Assembly: GCF_038624605.1 (NCBI RefSeq) | Contig: NZ_CP152020.1 | Coordinates: 1,791,312-1,855,311, forward strand | From: Psychrobacillus sp. FSL K6-4046 | GTDB taxonomy: Bacteria; Bacillota; Bacilli; Bacillales_A; Planococcaceae | Direction of reading: 5' to 3' | DNA: 64,000 nucleotides | Shown here: positions 59,110 to 64,000 of the stretch, in pieces | Layout of the letters: each line of letters opens with the position of its first letter | How positions within the stretch are numbered: position 1 is the stretch's first letter | The notes under the pieces: generated by a model | The model's input: only the letters and a program-made list of their open reading frames with translations | The model's database searches: none | Told to the model about the DNA's origin: nothing | Made by a program: the position numbers and the translations under genes

Positions 59110-60084
59110 GTGAAGAAGAGATGGAAGAGTCTTTTAACTGTATTAGCTAGTGCATCCTTGTTACTTGCTGCCTGTGGAGATGAGGGAGATGAAGCTTCTT
59201 CGTCCAAAACCTATAATATTGGAGTTACTCAAATTGCGGAGCATCCATCCTTAAATGCAGCTTATGACGGCTTTAAAAAGGCTTTAGAGGATGCAGGGAT
59301 CGAGGCAGAATACGAGTTTCAAAATGCGCAAGGAGACGGTAATAATAACACAACTATAGCTACAAACTTAGTTAGCTCCAATGTAGATTTGATCTTTGCA
59401 AACTCAACAGGAAGTGCTCAGGCTGCACTTAGTGCAACGCAGGACATTCCGATTGTATTTACATCTGTTACAGATGCAGTTGGTGCAGAGCTAGTCGAAT
59501 CGATGGAAAAGCCAGGTGGTAATGTCACGGGTACTATTGATTCCCACCCGGACGCTATTGCTAATACAATGAAATTTTTAAAAGAAGAGCTTGGTGCAAC
59601 GAAAGTAGGAATGGTATTTAACTCCGGAGAACAAAATTCACGCTCTCAAGTAGATTCCGTAAAGGAGTTATTGGAAGACATGGATATGACAGTTGTAGAA
59701 GCATCTGTAGCTACAACAGCTGACGTCAAGCAAGCAACGGAATCACTTATAGGGAAAGTCGATTCTATGTATATCATTACAGATAACACAGTTGTATCCG
59801 CTCTGGAGTCGGTAATCTCGGTAGCAAATGAAAATAAAATTCCAGTTATGGTAGGAGAATTTGATTCGGTTAAACGTGGTGGCTTAGGAGCTTATGGATT
59901 TGAATACTTTGATATTGGTTATGAGGCTGGTCAGATGGCAGTCAAAATATTAAAAGGGGAAAGTAAGCCTGCTGATATCCCAGTACAGGTGCCTCAAAAG
60001 CTAAAACTAATTATGAACAAAGAAACTGCAGATACAATTGGTGTGGATATTAAAGACGAGTGGAAAGCTGAAATGAGCGAATAA
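59110..60084 (+). CDS. ABC transporter substrate-binding lipoprotein (TrpX-like family)
   Basis: 324 residues, GTG start after GGAGGG. The lipoprotein signal ends LLAAC. The mature part matches the ABC_sub_bind (DUF534) family: YNIGVTQIAEHPSLNAAYDGF, NATNLV-type segment and FTSVTDAVGAELV. Family members in Gram-positives (TrpX) bind tryptophan or other aromatic acids. A permease and ATPase follow. The ligand is inferred to be aromatic from context. Confidence 0.85.
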   Translation: MKKRWKSLLTVLASASLLLAACGDEGDEASSSKTYNIGVTQIAEHPSLNAAYDGFKKALEDAGIEAEYEFQNAQGDGNNNTTIATNLVSSNVDLIFANSTGSAQAALSATQDIPIVFTSVTDAVGAELVESMEKPGGNVTGTIDSHPDAIANTMKFLKEELGATKVGMVFNSGEQNSRSQVDSVKELLEDMDMTVVEASVATTADVKQATESLIGKVDSMYIITDNTVVSALESVISVANENKIPVMVGEFDSVKRGGLGAYGFEYFDIGYEAGQMAVKILKGESKPADIPVQVPQKLKLIMNKETADTIGVDIKDEWKAEMSE

Positions 60085-60101
60085 CGAGGAGGTGATTCTT
60101 T

Positions 60102-61151
60102 ATGTTTTCAGCAGTATTCGGCTCAATGGAACAAGGAATCATTTATGCAATTATGGCACTTGGAGTGTATATCTCATTCCGAGTGCTAGATTTTCCAGAT
60201 TTGACGGTTGACGGTAGCTTTGTAACAGGGGCAGGGACTGCCGCTACGATGATTATACTTGGGTATCATCCCGTATTGGCAACAAGCATGGCTATATTAG
60301 CAGGCTTTATAGCAGGCTGTATGACTGGGTTACTGCATACGAAGGGAAAGATAAATCCCCTTCTATCTGGGATATTAATGATGATTGCACTGTACTCGAT
60401 TAATTTGAGAATTATGGGACTCACCTCTGAAAACTCTATAGGTCGTCCTAATATTCCCCTGTTGAATGCGGAAACTCTTTTTGTTCAGTTCCAATCATTT
60501 TGGAGTGGGCTTGGGATAGATTCCGCTCTCAATAGCTTTTTGCAAATGCTTGGAGTAGAAAGAGTTCCATCTACATGGGGAACATTTTTTCTAATGGCTT
60601 TAGTAGTAATCCTTATTAAAATCATCGTAGATTGGTTTTTAAAGACCGAGATAGGCTTAGCGATCAGAGCTACTGGTGACAATAAGAAAATGATCCGCAG
60701 TCTATCAGCCAATACAGATACTTTAATCATTATAGGTCTTGGTTTTTCTAATGCCCTTGTTGCTTTCTCAGGGGCCTTAATCGCGCAGTACGCTAAATTT
60801 GCAGATATTGGCCTTGGGATTGGGATGATTGTCATTGGTCTTGCTTCTGTGATTATTGGGGAAGCTATTTTTGGAACAAAAACGATTGTCCGTACAACAT
60901 TAGCCGTAATAGCTGGAGCGATAATTTATCGTATCGTGCTTGCACTGGCTCTCCGTTTAAACTTTTTGGATACAGGTGATATGAAGCTTATCACCGCGGT
61001 AATTGTTATAGGAGCATTAGTGCTACCACAGTTTTTAGAAAAGAAAAGAGAGAAAAATAGAAAGGCAAAGCGACATTCTGAAAGACTTCGAGAAAACCAA
61101 TCCTTATTGATGAAGGAGGGGCCAGCTATTGTTAAAGCTCAATCAGATTAA
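60102..61151 (+). CDS. ABC transporter permease (TrpY-like)
   Basis: 349 residues of the branched-chain-type permease family (BPD_transp_2), with about nine hydrophobic segments and the ATPase-contact loop around GLAIRATGDNKKMIRS. A basic, glutamate-rich C-terminal tail (about 30 residues) is unusual. GAGGAGG precedes the ATG. It overlaps the ATPase gene by 23 bases. Confidence 0.87.
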   Translation: MFSAVFGSMEQGIIYAIMALGVYISFRVLDFPDLTVDGSFVTGAGTAATMIILGYHPVLATSMAILAGFIAGCMTGLLHTKGKINPLLSGILMMIALYSINLRIMGLTSENSIGRPNIPLLNAETLFVQFQSFWSGLGIDSALNSFLQMLGVERVPSTWGTFFLMALVVILIKIIVDWFLKTEIGLAIRATGDNKKMIRSLSANTDTLIIIGLGFSNALVAFSGALIAQYAKFADIGLGIGMIVIGLASVIIGEAIFGTKTIVRTTLAVIAGAIIYRIVLALALRLNFLDTGDMKLITAVIVIGALVLPQFLEKKREKNRKAKRHSERLRENQSLLMKEGPAIVKAQSD

Positions 61152-61926
61152 TAAGCTTTTTAATGAAGCAACACCAGATGAAAAGGTAGCATTAGACCAA
61201 ATTAACCTTGAGCTCCGTCCGGGTGACTTTATGACAGTTATAGGCAGTAACGGAGCAGGTAAATCAACTATGCTTAACATGATATCGGGTGCTTTATCTC
61301 CAGATTTCGGAACAATAGAGATTGAAAAAAAAGATGTTACTAAGATGCCTGAATATAAACGCTCTCAAATGATTGGTCGAGTTTTTCAGGACCCGATGGC
61401 TGGTACCGCTCCGACGATGACTATTGAGGAAAATCTTGCGATGGCCTATTCAAGAAATAAAAAAAGAAGTCTCAAAATTGGTGTCGATAAGAAAAGGCGT
61501 GAATTTTTTCGGTCCTCTCTTGAAACGTTACATCTCAACTTAGAAAATCGACTAAATGCAAAAGTCGGGTTGCTGTCTGGTGGAGAAAGGCAGGCACTTT
61601 CCTTATTAATGGCAACCTTTACAAAGCCGGCCATTTTACTTTTAGATGAGCATACAGCAGCACTCGATCCTTCGAGGGCAGAACTCATTACGAGTTTAAC
61701 AAAGGAACTGGTGGAAAAGGATAAGTTGACGACGTTGATGATCACGCATAATATGCAGCAGGCTTTAGACTTAGGCAATCGATTAATAATGATGGATAAA
61801 GGTCAAATCATTTTACAAATAGATGCCGAGGAGAAAAGAACTTTAACAATTAATAAGCTTATGGATGAATTCCAACGAATCCGGGGAGAGAAGTTAACAA
61901 GCGATAAAGCTTTGTTATCGGTCTAA
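61129..61926 (+). CDS. ABC transporter ATP-binding protein (TrpZ-like)
   Basis: 265 residues. Walker A is GSNGAGKST, the signature LSGGERQALSLLMA, and Walker B LLLDEHTAALDP with the catalytic Glu and the H-loop in ITHNMQQALDLG. It energises the import system encoded by the two preceding genes. TTG start after AAGGAGG, within the 3' end of the permease gene. Confidence 0.92.
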   Translation: MLKLNQINKLFNEATPDEKVALDQINLELRPGDFMTVIGSNGAGKSTMLNMISGALSPDFGTIEIEKKDVTKMPEYKRSQMIGRVFQDPMAGTAPTMTIEENLAMAYSRNKKRSLKIGVDKKRREFFRSSLETLHLNLENRLNAKVGLLSGGERQALSLLMATFTKPAILLLDEHTAALDPSRAELITSLTKELVEKDKLTTLMITHNMQQALDLGNRLIMMDKGQIILQIDAEEKRTLTINKLMDEFQRIRGEKLTSDKALLSV

Positions 61927-61938
61927 GGAGGTATGCAG

Positions 61939-62721
61939 ATGAGTTCAGCAAGCATAAAGCTTCGTCATCTAAACGCGTTAAAAACAGTTGAGGTGGATCC
62001 TCTAACTAATTCGTTTTACTTAAATGGACAAAGAAATGGGCTAAAGGATTACCCTGTTGCTTCACCCGTTTGTGGGACAGTGTACGGAACTATACTTAAC
62101 TATAAAGAAGATCTCACAGCCATAGAAGAGCAGCTTCATCAAAAACCTTATGCTGCTCCTCCTAACGCACCTATCTTGTATATAAAACCGGCAAATACAA
62201 TCAATTTTCATGGTGCTCCTATTCCTATGCCAAAGGGGGTCTCTACACTAGAAGTTGGAGCATCGTTAGGAGTAGTTATCGGTAAGAAGGCAATTGCTAT
62301 AAAAGAAGAGGATGCATTTTCTTATATTGCTGGTTACACAATTGTAAATGATGTCAGTATTCCACACGATAGTATTTTCCGACCAGCGGTGCCATACAAG
62401 GCAAGGGATGGTTTTTGTGCCATTGGACCTTGGATCATAGATGCCAAAAATATTATGGATCCAAATTCCTTTACGATAAAGGTCTATATTAACAATGAAC
62501 TCCAGTTAGAAAAAAACACGTCTACTCTAGTGCGTCCAATTGCTAGATTGCTAGAAGAAATAACGGAGTTTATGACGTTAGATGTTGGGGACCTCCTACT
62601 GGTCGGAATTCCTACAGCTTCTCCTAAAGTACACGTAGGAGATCAGATCAGAATTGATATAAGCGAAATAGGATCATTAGAAAACTATATGATGGATGAG
62701 GAAGAGGGGTGTTTCCTATAA
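61939..62721 (+). CDS. HpaG N-terminal-half homologue (fumarylacetoacetate hydrolase family)
   Basis: 260 residues. CGTVYGTILNYKEDL, APPNAPILYIKPANT and LEVGASLGVVIG match the first half of the bifunctional HpaG (5-oxopent-3-ene-1,2,5-tricarboxylate decarboxylase/isomerase) of homoprotocatechuate degradation. The metal-binding acidic residues lie in the segment LEVGASLGVVIG and YTIVNDVS. The ATG at 61939 has AAGGAGG 7 bases upstream; the ATG at 61933 abuts it. It overlaps the second half gene by 13 bases. Confidence 0.85.
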   Translation: MSSASIKLRHLNALKTVEVDPLTNSFYLNGQRNGLKDYPVASPVCGTVYGTILNYKEDLTAIEEQLHQKPYAAPPNAPILYIKPANTINFHGAPIPMPKGVSTLEVGASLGVVIGKKAIAIKEEDAFSYIAGYTIVNDVSIPHDSIFRPAVPYKARDGFCAIGPWIIDAKNIMDPNSFTIKVYINNELQLEKNTSTLVRPIARLLEEITEFMTLDVGDLLLVGIPTASPKVHVGDQIRIDISEIGSLENYMMDEEEGCFL

Positions 62722-63476
62722 AAAGAGCTAGAGTTGCATATGGTGGAGCTATTTATAATGCAAATGAATATGACACTAGGCTTCAGCTTGAGGATGGTAG
62801 GATTGTGAACCAGGATGAGGTTACATGGTTAACACCCCTTAACCCGCGAACTACCTTTGCTTTAGGTCTTAACTATGCCGATCATGCTGCAGAATTAGCT
62901 TTTGATGCTCCTTCTGAACCTCTTATCTTTTTAAAGGGACCTAATACATTTGTAGGTCATAATGGGTTTACCAGACGACCATCAGATATAACTTACATGC
63001 ATTACGAATGCGAGCTTGCTGTTGTAATCGGTAAAAAAGGCAAACATGTAAAAAAAGAAGACGCTTACGATTATGTTAAAGGCTATAGTATAGCAAATGA
63101 CTATGCTTTTAGAGATTACCTCGAGAACTATTACCGACCAAATCTTCGTGTGAAAAATAGAGATGGCTGTACTCCGCTTGGACCATGGTTAGTGGATAAG
63201 GAGTATATTCCAGATCCAATGAATCTTCCATTATATACGTATGTTAATGATAAGCTCGTTCAAAAGGGTAATACGAAAGATATGATATTTGATATTCCAA
63301 CACTTATTGAATATATCAGTAGCTTTATGACCTTAAGTGAAAATGATGTCATTTTAACCGGGACACCTAAAGGCTCGGTGGACACTAAAGTGGGCGATCA
63401 TATTGTGACTGAAATTGAAGGAGTTGGTCGTCTAGCAAATACTATTATAGGCGATGAAAAATTCATTAAGAGTTAA
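62709..63476 (+). CDS. HpaG C-terminal-half homologue (fumarylacetoacetate hydrolase family)
   Basis: 255 residues with FALGLNYADHAAEL, FLKGPNTFVGHN, HYECELAVVIGKKGK and VKGYSIANDYAFRDY, the fumarylacetoacetate-hydrolase core including the DxE-type metal site. It corresponds to the second half of HpaG. GTG start overlapping the previous gene; the AGAGGGG before it is close to the start. Together the two genes should convert the ring-cleavage product. Confidence 0.87.
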   Translation: MFPIKRARVAYGGAIYNANEYDTRLQLEDGRIVNQDEVTWLTPLNPRTTFALGLNYADHAAELAFDAPSEPLIFLKGPNTFVGHNGFTRRPSDITYMHYECELAVVIGKKGKHVKKEDAYDYVKGYSIANDYAFRDYLENYYRPNLRVKNRDGCTPLGPWLVDKEYIPDPMNLPLYTYVNDKLVQKGNTKDMIFDIPTLIEYISSFMTLSENDVILTGTPKGSVDTKVGDHIVTEIEGVGRLANTIIGDEKFIKS

Positions 63477-63494
63477 TACGGAAGGGGAATTGAT

Positions 63495-63875
63495 TTGCCT
63501 CATTTTATTGTAGAGTATACAGACAACTTAAAGGAAGACATTAACGTGGAGCAGCTTTTAAAAGATGTTCATCAAATACTTATAGCTAGAAACGATACAT
63601 TCCCAATTGGAGGAATTCGATCGAGAGCAATCGAGCTAACAGATTATCGAGTAGCTGATGGGTTAGAGGATGATGCCTTTGTACATGCCACATTAAAGAT
63701 TGCTGCAGGTAGGTCTGAAGAAATCAAGGCAGAAGTATGTGACACTATATTCGAGGTTATTAAAGCTCACTTCGATGAAACGATGAATAAAAGATACTTA
63801 GCACTGTCTATGGAATTGGTTGAATTTAGTGATTCAGGAACGTACAAGCAGAACAATATTCATTCTCGTTTTTAA
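63495..63875 (+). CDS. hpaF: 5-carboxymethyl-2-hydroxymuconate isomerase
   Basis: 126 residues. The mature N-terminus is Met-Pro-His-Phe (TTG start), so Pro2 can act as the catalytic base of this tautomerase-fold enzyme after Met removal. VEYTDNLKEDINVEQLLKDV, GIRSRAIELTDYRVADG and HATLKIAAGRS are typical of HpaF. It isomerises the HPC semialdehyde-pathway intermediate before HpaG. GGGGAATTGA lies upstream. Confidence 0.9.
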   Translation: MPHFIVEYTDNLKEDINVEQLLKDVHQILIARNDTFPIGGIRSRAIELTDYRVADGLEDDAFVHATLKIAAGRSEEIKAEVCDTIFEVIKAHFDETMNKRYLALSMELVEFSDSGTYKQNNIHSRF

Positions 63876-63923
63876 ATATCATCATGCTTTAAATCATATA
63901 TTATTTCATATATTCTTGTTTAA

Positions 63924-63938
63924 TTTGTTCAGAAAATT
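63924..63938 (+). promoter_or_regulatory. CodY-like box upstream of hpaB
   Basis: TTTGTTCAGAAAATT matches AATTTTCWGAAAATT at 12 of 15 positions, 21 bases before the hpaB start codon. The match is seen; CodY control is inferred. Confidence 0.45.
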
Positions 63939-63959
63939 CGGATTTAGGAGGTAGTAAAT

Positions 63960-64000
63960 ATGGGTGCTCGAACAGGGAAGGAATACATCCAAGGTGTGAA
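63960..64000 (+). CDS. hpaB: 4-hydroxyphenylacetate 3-monooxygenase HpaB, 5' end only
   Basis: The window ends 13 codons into this gene. The N-terminus MGARTGKEYIQGV matches the typical start of HpaB-type flavin-dependent hydroxylases (RTGxxY pattern). AGGAGG lies 7 bases before the ATG. It would hydroxylate 4-hydroxyphenylacetate to homoprotocatechuate, feeding the HpaF/HpaG enzymes upstream. The assignment rests on only 13 residues and the context. Confidence 0.75.
   Translation, partial: MGARTGKEYIQGV

Noticed and set aside
1-64000. CRISPR arrays, tRNA and rRNA genes, prophage
   Set aside because: No regularly spaced short repeats, no cloverleaf or rRNA-like sequence, and no phage structural genes were seen.

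Overview
The window looks like a chromosomal segment of a low-GC, endospore-forming Bacillales bacterium, probably of Bacillaceae/Planococcaceae type. The reasons are AT-rich coding DNA, strong AGGAGG ribosome-binding sites, frequent TTG/GTG starts, a Spo0E-like gene, and gene order matching the Bacillus subtilis rnz-proI-yqjP-yqjQ and yrkD-J neighbourhoods. The species was not determined.

Layout. 1-6.4 kb: end of a YitT-family gene, rnz, a T-box leader with a tiny ORF and proC, then yqjP-yqjQ behind a FadR-like operator, a short Spo0E-like gene, a peptidase E-like gene and a VOC protein. 6.9-14.9 kb: a reactive-sulfur cluster (CoA-disulfide reductase-rhodanese, membrane thioredoxin, CstR repressor, two DsrE proteins, two rhodaneses, TusA-rhodanese, rhodanese-metallo-beta-lactamase, TusA, TauE exporter) punctuated by five near-identical CstR-type operators. 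15-35 kb: housekeeping and accessory genes, including a sucrose-phosphate synthase/phosphatase-like pair, an IS110-family element with a candidate bridge-RNA region, ribA-ribD, small secreted and membrane proteins, and Nudix, aldo-keto reductase and peptidase genes. 35.4-37.3 kb: an overlapping adaptive-response operon adaA-alkA-ogt.

37.7-64 kb is devoted mostly to aromatic catabolism. paaABCD, an EthD protein, two crotonase genes and an aldehyde dehydrogenase form one unit. paaH-paaJ follow behind a terminator, then an MFS exporter with its TetR regulator, PaaX, and a gamma-carbonic-anhydrase (PaaY-like) gene. A second operon starts with an FlK-like acyl-CoA thioesterase and phenylalanine dehydrogenase, then a complete 2-oxoacid dehydrogenase complex (E1alpha, E1beta, E2, E3), a TrpXYZ-like ABC transporter, and homoprotocatechuate-pathway genes (two HpaG halves, HpaF). 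HpaB begins at the window edge.

How it may work together (inference): phenylalanine is deaminated to phenylpyruvate, the dehydrogenase complex makes phenylacetyl-CoA directly without needing PaaK, and the Paa enzymes open the ring. The thioesterase could release free (hydroxy)phenylacetate, letting the tyrosine branch enter the Hpa pathway. Missing from the visible set are a PaaE reductase, a PaaZ-type hydratase domain, PaaK, and the ring-cleaving HpaD. CodY-like boxes and a cre-like site suggest, but do not prove, nutritional control.
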